In this document: piece after piece, positions 43,224 to 53,092 of the stretch | Layout: each line of letters opens with the position of its first letter | Position numbering within the stretch: position 1 is the first letter of the stretch | NCBI RefSeq assembly: GCF_018866245.1 | Contig: NZ_CP076458.1 | Location: 1,116,001 to 1,180,000 of the forward strand | DNA: 64,000 nt | Reading direction: 5' to 3' | From: Novisyntrophococcus fermenticellae | Lineage (GTDB): Bacteria; Bacillota; Clostridia; Lachnospirales; Lachnospiraceae | Notes under the pieces: model-generated | What the model saw: the letters and a program-made list of their open reading frames with translations, nothing else | What the model was told of the DNA's origin: nothing | The model's database searches: none | Translations under genes and position numbers: made by a program

Positions 43224-43260
43224 CATTTTTATAATGAAAATTCTTAAGGAGGTATTACAC

Positions 43261-45009
43261 ATGAAGAAGGAAACTTTAAAACGATGTCTGGCAGTGTCCA
43301 TGGCCGGGGCCATGACGCTTGCAGCACTGGCAGGCTGCGGGGGGCAGGACACTGGCAGTAATGCAAAAAAAGAGGAGGGAAGCAGTGCAGATAACGCTGA
43401 TAAGCCCGATACCTGGATTGCAGACCGTACCATTACGGTACAGGCTTATGTAAATGATATCGGAGACACGCTTCCGGATGATTTTAATAATACGGAAACG
43501 ATGAAAAAGATTACAGAGCTGACGGGTATTAAGCTGGATGTCCGCTATACGCCCGGAGACAGTGATTCAAAAGTTCTGGCTTCCCAGCTTGCATCAGGAA
43601 CCATCCCGGATGTGATTGTCAGCTATCTGGATGATTCCACAAGACCTGAATTTCCTCTGCTGTACAAGGCCGCCAAAGATGGGATGTTTGCGGATGTATC
43701 TGATTATATGAAGAACAGTAAGGTGTATTCCAAATATTATGAGGATGATTATCTTCCACAGGATACGCATGATAACATCGTGTTCAGAGATGACCTGGAC
43801 GGTGTCTATATGTGGCAGATGGATATAGACGAAATTGACCGTTCGCTGGAATATAATCCGGAGGAAGAATACGTAGGCGGTATGTACATCCAGTCGGCTA
43901 TTGCGGATAAGCTTGGCATTGACCCGAGAACAATTAATACACAGGAGGACTTCTACAATCTTCTGGTTAAGATTAAAGAGGGTGGTTTTAAGGATGATAA
44001 CGGAAATGATGTATATCCATTGGGACCAAAATATTGGGGCGGTTCAGCTGATCCCCTGAAATTCATTACGGCCGGATATAATTGGGGTGTCAGTGATAAC
44101 TACAATCTGGATACGGACGGAAAAGTAAAACATATAGCTGAAACAGACTATGTTTATGATCAGATTAACTTCGTAAGAAAGCTGCTTGACGAAGGTCTGA
44201 TGAATCCGGAGTTCTTTACCATGGATGCCACCCGTGCGGAAGAGGTTTCCAAAAACCACAATTCAGCAATTATGGCAGACGTCCATAATTACGAAGAAAT
44301 TGTATATGGAAATGATGACTGGGTACCGCTTGGGCCGCTGAATGATATTCAGGGAGACAACAAGGAAGTGGTACACGGTAAATCTCACCGCGGCTGTATG
44401 GCAATTTCTGCAGACGCTGAGAATCCGGAAGAGATATTCGAATTCTTTGACTGGCTGTCCTCAAAAGAAGGACAGATCATCGCACAGTATGGTGCCGAGG
44501 GAGTCTCCTATGATATGGTAGACGGTTATCCGCGGCTGAAAGATGAAGTTGTAAAAAAATTAAATGAAGGCGATACGGATTATCTGATTAACACGGTTGG
44601 TTCCGGCTTCGGAGGTTCAGGAAATTACTTCTTTGAATTTGTACTGACGAATAAAAACAATATCGACAACTTCGGTGAGTCACGTCCCGGAGCATCCGCA
44701 GGTGATTCGACTTTCGCAAGGAGCGTGCAGATTGCCAAGGATTATCCGGTGGAGAAGAAACTGATTCCGGGTCTTGACGCTACGGCATATCTGTCAGCAG
44801 ATGAACTGGCGGATGTAAAGATGCAGATGGAACTTCTGGATTGGAAGGAAACCTTCATACAGGCATGTTTTGCCAAGTCAGATGACGAAGTAAAATCAAT
44901 TGTTGAGTCCTTCCGCGCACAGTTGAAAGCAGCAGGTGTGGAGAGATTTGAGGATTACGTAAAGAATGTATATGACGAGAATCCGGAATCTGTAACGTTC
45001 TATAAGTAA
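43261..45009 (+). CDS. Lpl-type oligosaccharide-binding lipoprotein
   Basis: AAGGAGG precedes ATG 43261. The 582-residue protein has a signal peptide ending in ALAGCG (Cys26), a serine/acid linker and a large family 1 binding fold (ITVQAYVNDIGDTLPDDFNN, VIVSYLDDSTRPEFP, KYWGGSADPLKFITAGYNWG). Such proteins bind complex oligosaccharides for import. It pairs with the permeases at 42271 and 45076; as usual for this class, no ATPase is in the operon and a shared MsmX-type ATPase is expected elsewhere. A hairpin follows the gene. Confidence 0.9.
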   Translation: MKKETLKRCLAVSMAGAMTLAALAGCGGQDTGSNAKKEEGSSADNADKPDTWIADRTITVQAYVNDIGDTLPDDFNNTETMKKITELTGIKLDVRYTPGDSDSKVLASQLASGTIPDVIVSYLDDSTRPEFPLLYKAAKDGMFADVSDYMKNSKVYSKYYEDDYLPQDTHDNIVFRDDLDGVYMWQMDIDEIDRSLEYNPEEEYVGGMYIQSAIADKLGIDPRTINTQEDFYNLLVKIKEGGFKDDNGNDVYPLGPKYWGGSADPLKFITAGYNWGVSDNYNLDTDGKVKHIAETDYVYDQINFVRKLLDEGLMNPEFFTMDATRAEEVSKNHNSAIMADVHNYEEIVYGNDDWVPLGPLNDIQGDNKEVVHGKSHRGCMAISADAENPEEIFEFFDWLSSKEGQIIAQYGAEGVSYDMVDGYPRLKDEVVKKLNEGDTDYLINTVGSGFGGSGNYFFEFVLTNKNNIDNFGESRPGASAGDSTFARSVQIAKDYPVEKKLIPGLDATAYLSADELADVKMQMELLDWKETFIQACFAKSDDEVKSIVESFRAQLKAAGVERFEDYVKNVYDENPESVTFYK

Positions 45010-45015
45010 GGTATC

Positions 45016-45048
45016 ATTCCTGCCCGCTCTTTGCGGGCGGGCAGGAAT
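45016..45048 (+). repeat. GC-rich hairpin between ABC genes
   Basis: ATTCCTGCCCGC at 45016-45027 pairs perfectly with GCGGGCAGGAAT at 45037-45048. There is no T run. It is probably an mRNA-stabilising or partial-termination element that keeps the binding protein more abundant than the permease. Confidence 0.6.
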
Positions 45049-45075
45049 AAAGATAAGGAAAGGATTGGGTAAAGA

Positions 45076-45975
45076 ATGAAAAAACATATAAAGACAAACC
45101 CAATGGATCGATTTATTCAGACTTTGATTTATATTATAATTATAGCGCTTTGTCTGATCATTCTGCTCCCGTGTTTGAATGTAGTGGCTCTTTCTTTTAA
45201 TGATGGAAGGGATGCTGCCCGGGGCGGCGTCTGGTTCTGGCCAAGGGAATTTACATTAAACAATTTTAAAGAGGTATTCAAAGACGGCAGCATCATGAAT
45301 GCATATGGCATCACGCTGGCAAGAACGGGAATCGGAACTTTTTTAAGCCTTATGGTTACAACGATGGCAGGTTTTGTATTGAAGCAGTATGATCTTCCCG
45401 GACGTAAGCTTATCACGATGTTGATTACCTTTACAATGCTGTTTGGCGGTGGTATGATTCCTACATATATTCAGTATAAGAATCTGCATCTGCTGAACTC
45501 CTTTTGGGTTTATGTAATTCCCGGACTGGTAAGCGTAACATACCTCATGATGGTGAGAAGCTTCTTTGAGGGGATACCGGATAGTCTGGAAGAATCGGCA
45601 AAGCTTGATGGATGCGGATATTTTCAGGTCTATACAAAAATCATGCTTCCTTTAAGTAAACCGGTAATTGCTGTTGTGGGACTGTATACTGCGGTAAATC
45701 ACTGGAACGACTGGTTTGCAGGAGCATTTTACATGAATGATACGAAGTTGTGGCCGGTCCAGACCGTACTGCAGCAAATGCTGACAAAGGCCATGAACTC
45801 TCAGCAGGAGGTTACTTCTGTGGCACAGGCGCTGGCCCATAATACGGCATCCGTAACTTCAGATTCATTGAAAATGGCAGCAGTTGTGGTAACAACAGTA
45901 CCGATTCTCTGTGTATATCCTTTTATACAGAAGTATTTTGCCCAGGGGGCCATGATTGGTGCGGTAAAGGGATAG
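45076..45975 (+). CDS. Lpl-type sugar ABC permease (LplC/YtcP-like)
   Basis: The 299-residue protein has six helices, starting with TLIYIIIIALCLIILLPCLN, and the conserved contact loop EESAKLDGCGYFQVYTKIMLPLSKP. It ends in the family signature PFIQKYFAQGAMIGAVKG. It would form the channel with the permease at 42271. AAAGGATTGGG precedes ATG 45076. Confidence 0.9.
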   Translation: MKKHIKTNPMDRFIQTLIYIIIIALCLIILLPCLNVVALSFNDGRDAARGGVWFWPREFTLNNFKEVFKDGSIMNAYGITLARTGIGTFLSLMVTTMAGFVLKQYDLPGRKLITMLITFTMLFGGGMIPTYIQYKNLHLLNSFWVYVIPGLVSVTYLMMVRSFFEGIPDSLEESAKLDGCGYFQVYTKIMLPLSKPVIAVVGLYTAVNHWNDWFAGAFYMNDTKLWPVQTVLQQMLTKAMNSQQEVTSVAQALAHNTASVTSDSLKMAAVVVTTVPILCVYPFIQKYFAQGAMIGAVKG

Positions 45976-45994
45976 AATGTTTAAAGGAGAAAGC

Positions 45995-46945
45995 ATGAAC
46001 GAAAAAAAATGGGATGTATACGTTTACGGTGACATAAATATTGACATTGTAATACCGGGTGTGGAAAAGTTTCCCGGGCCGGGACAAGAGATGGAGGTCC
46101 CGGTCATGGAAACTTTTGTAGGGGGAGGTGCCGCTCTGTTTACGCTCGGCGCAGGTAAACTGGGACTGCACCCGGTGTTCCAGGGAGAAGTGGGAGATGA
46201 CTGTTATGGGGATTTCATCCGGAAGGAATTTTTGAGAAGCCATGTGGACGATTCTCTTTTACAGACAAGTAAAACACAAAAGACAGGCATTTCTTTAAGT
46301 TTTACAGATGAAAAAGACAGATCTTTTTTAACCTATCGGGGAACCAATGAAAGCCTCCATATCGATGCGGTGGACATAGAGAAGGTGAAAGACGCTTCGC
46401 ATATTCATGTGACAGGTTATGCAGGCTCCTCCAACCATGATTCCTATTTAAGCTTCCTTAAGAGCATGAAAGAGGAGACACAGACGTCCGTTTCCTTTGA
46501 TCTGGGATGGGATTCCACAGGGGAATGGAAGCAGGAGATCTACCAGTTGTTTCCTTATATAGATATATTGTTTATGAATGAAACAGAGGCACAGCATTAT
46601 GCAAGGAAAGAAGATGTCAGAGAGGCTGCATTGGATTTTGCGGCATATTGTGGTCTGGCAGTGATTAAGATGGGAAAGAAAGGTTCCATTGCCATAAAAG
46701 GCAGGGAAATTTATGAGGCGGACGCCTACACGGTGAATGCCATAGATACTACCGGAGCCGGAGACTCATTTAATGCGGGATTTGTATATGGATTTTTAAA
46801 AGGCAAATCTCCGGAAGATTCTCTGCGAATCGGGAATGCCTGCGGTGCATTATCCGTAACCGCACTGGGAGGAAACACAGGGTTTCCTACAGAGGACAGG
46901 CTTATGAGGTTTATACAGGAAAGTGAAGCTGTGGTTATAAAATAA
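45995..46945 (+). CDS. PfkB-family carbohydrate kinase
   Basis: AAAGGAGAAAG precedes ATG 45995. The 316-residue protein has the ribokinase fold: VYGDINIDIVIPG, VGGGAALFTLGAGKLG and the catalytic DTTGAGDSFNAGFVYG near residue 253. It phosphorylates a sugar released from the imported glycan. The next gene is a GH4 enzyme, a family that often acts on 6-phospho-glycosides, so the kinase may supply or use such sugars. Confidence 0.9.
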   Translation: MNEKKWDVYVYGDINIDIVIPGVEKFPGPGQEMEVPVMETFVGGGAALFTLGAGKLGLHPVFQGEVGDDCYGDFIRKEFLRSHVDDSLLQTSKTQKTGISLSFTDEKDRSFLTYRGTNESLHIDAVDIEKVKDASHIHVTGYAGSSNHDSYLSFLKSMKEETQTSVSFDLGWDSTGEWKQEIYQLFPYIDILFMNETEAQHYARKEDVREAALDFAAYCGLAVIKMGKKGSIAIKGREIYEADAYTVNAIDTTGAGDSFNAGFVYGFLKGKSPEDSLRIGNACGALSVTALGGNTGFPTEDRLMRFIQESEAVVIK

Positions 46946-46959
46946 AGGAGGATTTCAGG

Positions 46960-48309
46960 ATGAAGATTGCAGTGATCGGAGGAGCAGGCGTACGTACCGT
47001 TATTTTTATAAATGGTCTTTTAAAGCGATATAAAAAGTTGCATATCGATGAAGTTGTTCTCTACGATATTCAGAAAGAAAAGCAGAAAATTATAGAAAAG
47101 CTCTGCAGGCATGTGGTGAGCAGGGAAAAGGAAGAACTTAAAGTATGGGCAGCGGCCGATCCGGTAGAAGCCGTCAAGGGTGCAGACTATATCGTAACGA
47201 CCCTTCGTGTGGGCGGGGATTCTTCCAGAGTAACAGATGAGACAATTGCCCTTGATTTGGGGGTTATCGGGCAGGAAACCACAGGAGCAGGGGGATTCTC
47301 CATGGCTGTTCGTACCATACCGGTGCTGCTTAATTATTGTGAGATGATAAAAGAACACGCACCTGAGGCGTGGATTTTTAATTTTACAAATCCTTCGGGT
47401 CTGGTAACCCAGGCATTACGCAGTGCCGGATATGATAGAATAATCGGAATCTGTGATGCGCCAAGCAGCACCAAATTTCGCATGGCAAAAGAACTGGGTG
47501 TGACGGAAGACGAGCTTTATGTGGAATTTTTTGGTTTGAATCATCTCTCGTGGATTCGGAGTGTAAAAAAGAAGGGAGAAGAAATTCTGCCCGAGCTGCT
47601 GTCTGATGACGTATTTTTAAAGCATATTCAGGAATTTTCCATGTTTGATCCCGAGCTGCTGCGCGCCATTGGATTCCTTCCCAATGAGTATCTCTATTAT
47701 TACTACCACAGGGAACAGGCACTTGAGAATATAAAAAAATCCGGAGTGACCAGAGGAAAGACAATTGAAGCTGTCAATGCAAAGATGATGAAGGAACTGC
47801 AAGCTATGGATATGGATGCGGATCCGGAAGGAGCACTGCAGATTTTCCTTTATTATATGCAGATTCGGGAAAACTCTTACATGAGTATAGAATCTGGTCT
47901 TGAGAAGCGGCCTTTGCTTGAGAAGGGAGCGTTGGAGGTTCCTGATGGTATGGGGTATGCGGGTGTTATGTTGGATTGTATCGAGGGAATGCAAAGTGAA
48001 GAAGGGAAATATCTTGTGCTTTCCGTTGAAAATAATGGAAGTATACCGGGTCTTGAGGATCAGGATGTGATTGAAACCACCTGCATGGTATCGAAAGACG
48101 GTATTTGCCCTGTCAGGATTGAAGAGGTTCCGGAAGACTGTTATCTGCTGATCCGCCTGATAAAGATGTACGAGAAACTTACAGTGGAAGCTGTGAAAAC
48201 ACGTTCGCGGCAAACAGCCATCAAAGCATTGATGCTGCATCCGCTGGTGAATTCTTATTCACTGGCAAAGCAGCTGGTAGACAGGTATGATGAGGCTTAT
48301 GGAGGGTAA
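46960..48309 (+). CDS. GH4 (phospho)glycosidase
   Basis: The 449-residue protein starts with the NAD-binding motif IAVIGGAGVRTVIFINGL and contains GQETTGAGGFSMAVRTIPV, NFTNPSG, the metal ligands Cys in GICDAPSS and His in GLNHLSW. GH4 enzymes cleave alpha or beta glycosides through an oxidation-elimination route that needs NAD and manganese; many require a 6-phosphate on the sugar. AAAGGAGG precedes ATG 46960. Specificity is not visible in sequence, but the neighbouring kinase and mannosidases suggest a mannose-containing disaccharide or its phosphate. Confidence 0.9.
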   Translation: MKIAVIGGAGVRTVIFINGLLKRYKKLHIDEVVLYDIQKEKQKIIEKLCRHVVSREKEELKVWAAADPVEAVKGADYIVTTLRVGGDSSRVTDETIALDLGVIGQETTGAGGFSMAVRTIPVLLNYCEMIKEHAPEAWIFNFTNPSGLVTQALRSAGYDRIIGICDAPSSTKFRMAKELGVTEDELYVEFFGLNHLSWIRSVKKKGEEILPELLSDDVFLKHIQEFSMFDPELLRAIGFLPNEYLYYYYHREQALENIKKSGVTRGKTIEAVNAKMMKELQAMDMDADPEGALQIFLYYMQIRENSYMSIESGLEKRPLLEKGALEVPDGMGYAGVMLDCIEGMQSEEGKYLVLSVENNGSIPGLEDQDVIETTCMVSKDGICPVRIEEVPEDCYLLIRLIKMYEKLTVEAVKTRSRQTAIKALMLHPLVNSYSLAKQLVDRYDEAYGG

Positions 48310-48315
48310 GATAAG

Positions 48316-51300
48316 ATGCCATTTGATTTTCATAATCGAGACAGAATTAAAAATATCATTGAGGAATTGGAAGGGCTGCGATATAAAGACAGAAGGGACT
48401 TGGAAGGACTTTTGTTCTGGGACGATGACGGCAGTACCGGGAATCGGATTTTACAGGGAACAGGCCGGCCGGTGGAAAAAGGATTTTGTTGGAAGGGCTG
48501 GGACCGTTATAACTGGCTGACCGTTACTCTGGAGATTCCTCCACAATGGAAGAATAAAGAAGTACTTGGACTGTTTGATTTCGGAGCCAGAATCGGAACA
48601 GGAAATAACAGAGATTTTGAGAGTCTTTTATATCTCAATGGAAAACCTTATCAGGCAGTGGACGGGAATCACCATGAGGTTTTTTTAGAGCCGGAGGTAA
48701 ATGGATATACGCAGGAACTGAAATTTCGTCTTTGGTCGGGACTTAGCGGGGGCGGAATTCCGGAGGAAAACAGGATGGAAATCCGCCAGGTACAGATCGG
48801 GATACTGGATCACCCCACAGATGATTTGTATTATCTGGCAAAAGCAGCCATTGAGACTTATGACCTGCTGCCGGTGGGAAATGAATATAAGGAATGGATT
48901 CTAAACGTTCTGGTTCGTACCTTTACAAAAGTCAATTATACAGAGCCCGGAAATGAAGCGTTTTACGAGACTGTAAAAGAGGCATTTACTTTTCTGTATT
49001 CCGAAATGGACGGAAGGGGAAAACCGGATGTGAACGTAAGTCTGATCGGACACACACACATCGATGTGGCGTGGCTGTGGCGCCTGCGCCATACAAGAGA
49101 AAAGGCGGCACGCTCATTTTCTACGGTGAACCGGCTTATGGAGAAGTATCCGGAATACCTGTTTCTTCAGACACAGGCGCAGTTGTACGAATATATCAAA
49201 GAAGATTCCCCTGATATATACGCCCATATTCAAAAGCGTGTAAAAGAGGGAAGATGGGAACCTTCCGGTGCCATGTGGGTGGAGTGCGACTGTAATCTGG
49301 CTTCCGGAGAGTCCATCATCCGTCAGATTCTTATCGGTAAAAACTTCTTCCGGCAGGAGTTTGAATATGAAAGCGAATACTTGTGGCTGCCGGATGTGTT
49401 TGGATATTCCTGGGCGCTGCCACAAATCTTGAAAAAATCCGGTATAAATACCTTCATGACCACAAAAATCAGCTGGAACGATACGAATCGTCTGCCTTAT
49501 GACACCTTCCGCTGGAAGGGAATGGACGGAACCGAAGTGACGGCTCACTTTATCACAACGACGGACCCCGGCGAGGATTACTATACCTATAACGGGAATA
49601 CCAGCCCGGATGCAATCAAAGGTGTATGGGAGCAATATAAGAATAAGGATACAAACAGGGATCTGCTGATTTCCTTTGGATTCGGTGATGGTGGCGGAGG
49701 TCCTACCAGAACGCAGATAAAGCAGGCAGAGGCCGCCGACAGGATTCCGGGGCTGCCGCATGTAAAGATGGAAATGCCTACGGAATATTTTCGCCGTTTA
49801 AACCGGACCTTGGAAGAGAATCCTATGGATGGACATATTCCCGTGTGGGACGGGGAACTATATCTGGAGTTTCACAGGGGAACCTATACCTCACAGGCTT
49901 ATAATAAAAAGATGAACCGAAGGATGGAATATCTGCTTCGTGATACAGAGATGCTTTCTGTACTGGCCGGGACGGCTGCAGGGGTGCCTTATGACTATGA
50001 CAGCCTTTTAAAAGCATGGAAAATCGTGCTGTGTCATCAGTTCCACGACATTCTGCCCGGTTCTGCGATCAAGGAGGTGTATGAGGACAGCCATGAGGAA
50101 TACGCAAGGGCGCTGCAATTGATCAAAGGAACCATGAAAGAGGTAAATCGGGCAATTTATACAGCAGAAGCAGACTGCTATACAGTGTTCAATAACGCAA
50201 ACTGGATAAGGAGCGGGGCGGCCGTCATTCCTATGAGTGATGCGGAACTTGACAGGTATAGGGGATGTCCGGTGACAGATGAAGGCGGACAGAGTGTAAA
50301 AGCAGTCTGGGAAGAAAACGGACTGCATATATGGGCGCAGGAGATAAAGCCCTTTTCATTTGCCACGTTCCGGATTGTGACAGGTGAAACATCTGTGCAG
50401 GCAGATGGTATATTCTCCTCTTCTGATGTGGGAGCATCGCAGATTGAAACACCATTTTATACGATTTCCTGGAATGAAAAGGGGCAGCTGAACCGTATCT
50501 ATGACAAGAAAGCAGAACGGGAGGTTCTCCCTTCAGAGAAATGTGCCAATGTGCTTCAGATTTTTGAGGATAAGCCCAGATGTTTTGATGCCTGGGAACT
50601 GGAGCCGACTATTGACTTAAAAAAAGAGACAGTGGAGAATTGCATTAGGGTGAATACCAGAAAGCACAGTCTGGGCTGGGAGGTTGCGTTTCTCTGGACG
50701 TATCATAAATCCCGGATTTGGCAGACGATGTGCCTGTATGAGTCAAGTCCGCGGATCGATTTCAGGACAACTGTAGACTGGCAGGAGCGTCAGAAGCTGT
50801 TAAAAACCAGTTTTCCGGTGGATGTACGTGCGGTAGACGCCCGATTCGATATTCAAAATGGAAATATTCGCCGTCCGATTACCAGAAATACTACCTGGGA
50901 GGCTGCCAAATTCGAGGTGGCAGCTCACAAATGGGTGGACATCTGGGAAACCGGTTACGGGATGGCAGTGCTGAATGACTGCAAATATGGTCATGATGTG
51001 AAAGAAGACACCATCCGTCTTACACTTCTGAAATCTGCAGTAGATCCCGATTATACAGCGGATCTTGGAACGCATGAATTTACGTATGCAATTTTACCTC
51101 ATGATAAGGAATGGTATGAAGCAGGTATTGAACAGCAGGCGTTTGATTTGAACAATCCGCTGACAGGACAGCCGGGAAGAAGCCGTCTGGGAGCTGAAAG
51201 CTGGATTTCATTTGACCAGGAAAATCTGGTTGTGGATACACTGAAACGGGAAGAAAACGGAGCACGCATCATACTTCGCTTCCATGAGTTTGAGGGCAGA

Positions 51301-51459
51301 AGGTGTGTTGTGAAAATCAGCAGCAGACTGCCGATAAAACAGTGGTGTGCATGTAATCTGATGGAAGAAGAGACGGAATTTGTTCAGGAAGAGATTCAGG
51401 TGCCGCTTAAACCCTATGAGATAAAAACATTGATGCTGGATATTTTTGATAAAGAATGA
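48316..51459 (+). CDS. GH38 alpha-mannosidase
   Basis: The 1047-residue cytoplasmic enzyme has the zinc site His246-x-His248-x-Asp250 (GHTHIDVAWLWRLRHT), the nucleophile Asp360 in WLPDVFGYSWALPQI, and QFHDILPGSAIKEVYED, all GH38 hallmarks, followed by the large C-terminal beta domains. It releases mannose from alpha-mannosides with retention. GGAGGGTAAG precedes ATG 48316, overlapping the end of the GH4 gene region. With GH125 it would dismantle high-mannose or phosphomannan oligosaccharides after import. Confidence 0.93.
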   Translation: MPFDFHNRDRIKNIIEELEGLRYKDRRDLEGLLFWDDDGSTGNRILQGTGRPVEKGFCWKGWDRYNWLTVTLEIPPQWKNKEVLGLFDFGARIGTGNNRDFESLLYLNGKPYQAVDGNHHEVFLEPEVNGYTQELKFRLWSGLSGGGIPEENRMEIRQVQIGILDHPTDDLYYLAKAAIETYDLLPVGNEYKEWILNVLVRTFTKVNYTEPGNEAFYETVKEAFTFLYSEMDGRGKPDVNVSLIGHTHIDVAWLWRLRHTREKAARSFSTVNRLMEKYPEYLFLQTQAQLYEYIKEDSPDIYAHIQKRVKEGRWEPSGAMWVECDCNLASGESIIRQILIGKNFFRQEFEYESEYLWLPDVFGYSWALPQILKKSGINTFMTTKISWNDTNRLPYDTFRWKGMDGTEVTAHFITTTDPGEDYYTYNGNTSPDAIKGVWEQYKNKDTNRDLLISFGFGDGGGGPTRTQIKQAEAADRIPGLPHVKMEMPTEYFRRLNRTLEENPMDGHIPVWDGELYLEFHRGTYTSQAYNKKMNRRMEYLLRDTEMLSVLAGTAAGVPYDYDSLLKAWKIVLCHQFHDILPGSAIKEVYEDSHEEYARALQLIKGTMKEVNRAIYTAEADCYTVFNNANWIRSGAAVIPMSDAELDRYRGCPVTDEGGQSVKAVWEENGLHIWAQEIKPFSFATFRIVTGETSVQADGIFSSSDVGASQIETPFYTISWNEKGQLNRIYDKKAEREVLPSEKCANVLQIFEDKPRCFDAWELEPTIDLKKETVENCIRVNTRKHSLGWEVAFLWTYHKSRIWQTMCLYESSPRIDFRTTVDWQERQKLLKTSFPVDVRAVDARFDIQNGNIRRPITRNTTWEAAKFEVAAHKWVDIWETGYGMAVLNDCKYGHDVKEDTIRLTLLKSAVDPDYTADLGTHEFTYAILPHDKEWYEAGIEQQAFDLNNPLTGQPGRSRLGAESWISFDQENLVVDTLKREENGARIILRFHEFEGRRCVVKISSRLPIKQWCACNLMEEETEFVQEEIQVPLKPYEIKTLMLDIFDKE

Positions 51460-51474
51460 GAAGGGGAGAGGCTG

Positions 51475-53052
51475 ATGAATTTTATATTTGATGAAAAGAT
51501 TTCAAGGGAAGTACTGGAGAATTATCTGTCCCGCTGTGTAACTGCAGCGGGATTATTTGAAAGCCAAACCCTTGCAGATGATCTGCGTGCCATAAAAGAT
51601 ATGGGCGTAAAGTTTCTGGGAAGGGCATCAGGCATCTGGTATATGCCAATGGAGGACGAGGAACATTTTCGTCTTTCCGAAGAGCTGGCAGAAAAAGTTC
51701 ATGCAGTTGATCCGGAGATTATTCTTCAGGCCTGTGTATTTGAGTGGATCGTGGAACGGATGGAAGAGATTAAGATACCGGCCTACGTATTCGAGGCCTT
51801 TGACATGGAGCCGGAAGACAGGAACTTTTGTCTGCAGGATGCATTATTTACCGATGAGTCCTCCGGATTTATAAGCCCCAGAGAGGATCCATGTAAAAAT
51901 GGTGGAATTCCGGATCTGTCCCGCCGGGAAGCGCAGATGTGGTTCTATTACCGCGCGACCAGATACATTGATTGCGGCTATGAAGCTCTGCATATGGGGC
52001 AGGTGCATCTATACACGGCTCATGATCCGGGTATGGAAAAGACAGCATGGCTTTTTGACCTGATCCGTGCATATGCCAGGGTGCATGGGAGACGGCACAA
52101 GGTGCTTCTGGATGCGCATACCCATGGTGTAAATATCCGGGGCAAATTATTGTTTGATTATCATGCAATGCCATTTACCAGGGTTCCCCTGCTTGAGATC
52201 CCGGGAGAAGAATTAGTTCTGGTGAGAGAAGGTTATAGCGAAGGGGGAGAAAATCCCAATGGATGGTCGGCAGATGCCATGCCTTATCTGATGGAGTATG
52301 ATAACTGGGGCGGTTTAGTGGTGGATGACCGCGATTCCTTTACAAGGGAAGAACTGGCATGGAAAGATTGGTGGGGATATGATCAGATTGCCTGGTTCGC
52401 CAATCAGCCGGAGGAGAGCAGAAACCATTTTCTGGAATATACATATAAGTGGACAGAGATTAACAATCCCAACGCATACTTTGAGCTGCCATTTCGCCGG
52501 ATGCTGGGAGATGGGGCAGTTACCGTAAAAAGAGCTGATAATAAAGAAATGGATTGTCAGGGTTTCTATCAGATGAACCGGAAAAGTCTGGATTGTCCGA
52601 TGGGATTTAATCAGGAGGAGACGGCAAAGAGATTGTGGGTAAGCGGACATCAATTGAGAAAAAAGGCAGCAAATCCGGAGATGCTCATTCGTTATGGAGC
52701 CGAAGAGGTCTACGATGAAAATACCGGTATGAAGCTTCCGGAAAAAATCGTTGTATATGGAAGCTTTCAGCCCCATGTCGGAGCAGTGAAGAATGATTCC
52801 AACAGTGAAGTGACCCGGATGTATTATACGGGAGACAACACCTACACGCTTTCTGTAATATTACCCTTTGCGGGAACCTATGATTATTCGGTGGCTACTT
52901 ATGGAACCTTGTCGGCTACTTATCAGGATGACAGGTATCCCAGAAGTGGATCCTGCAATAAAGCATATTTCACTACAGAAAAAGATAATACTGTGGTACA
53001 ATTCAAATATCGGTTTATTACAAACGAAGTAATGGTAGAGAAGTTTGTGTGA
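51475..53052 (+). CDS. 525-residue protein of unknown function in mannoside operon
   Basis: AAGGGGAGAGG precedes ATG 51475. No signal peptide or membrane segment is visible. The N-terminal 330 residues look like an alpha/beta barrel (IKDMGVKFLGRASGIWYMP, PEIILQACVFEWIVERM, GRRHKVLLDAHTHGV, MEYDNWGGLVVDDRDS), with acidic residues that could serve a glycosidase. The last 120 residues look like beta sandwich. I do not recognise the family. Sixteen bases after the GH38 gene, it is probably a further glycoside-active enzyme. It keeps a normal length and codon usage. Confidence 0.7.
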   Translation: MNFIFDEKISREVLENYLSRCVTAAGLFESQTLADDLRAIKDMGVKFLGRASGIWYMPMEDEEHFRLSEELAEKVHAVDPEIILQACVFEWIVERMEEIKIPAYVFEAFDMEPEDRNFCLQDALFTDESSGFISPREDPCKNGGIPDLSRREAQMWFYYRATRYIDCGYEALHMGQVHLYTAHDPGMEKTAWLFDLIRAYARVHGRRHKVLLDAHTHGVNIRGKLLFDYHAMPFTRVPLLEIPGEELVLVREGYSEGGENPNGWSADAMPYLMEYDNWGGLVVDDRDSFTREELAWKDWWGYDQIAWFANQPEESRNHFLEYTYKWTEINNPNAYFELPFRRMLGDGAVTVKRADNKEMDCQGFYQMNRKSLDCPMGFNQEETAKRLWVSGHQLRKKAANPEMLIRYGAEEVYDENTGMKLPEKIVVYGSFQPHVGAVKNDSNSEVTRMYYTGDNTYTLSVILPFAGTYDYSVATYGTLSATYQDDRYPRSGSCNKAYFTTEKDNTVVQFKYRFITNEVMVEKFV

Positions 53053-53092
53053 ACGAATATACTGTAATTGCAGAAAGTGAGGAGAAAGATAC

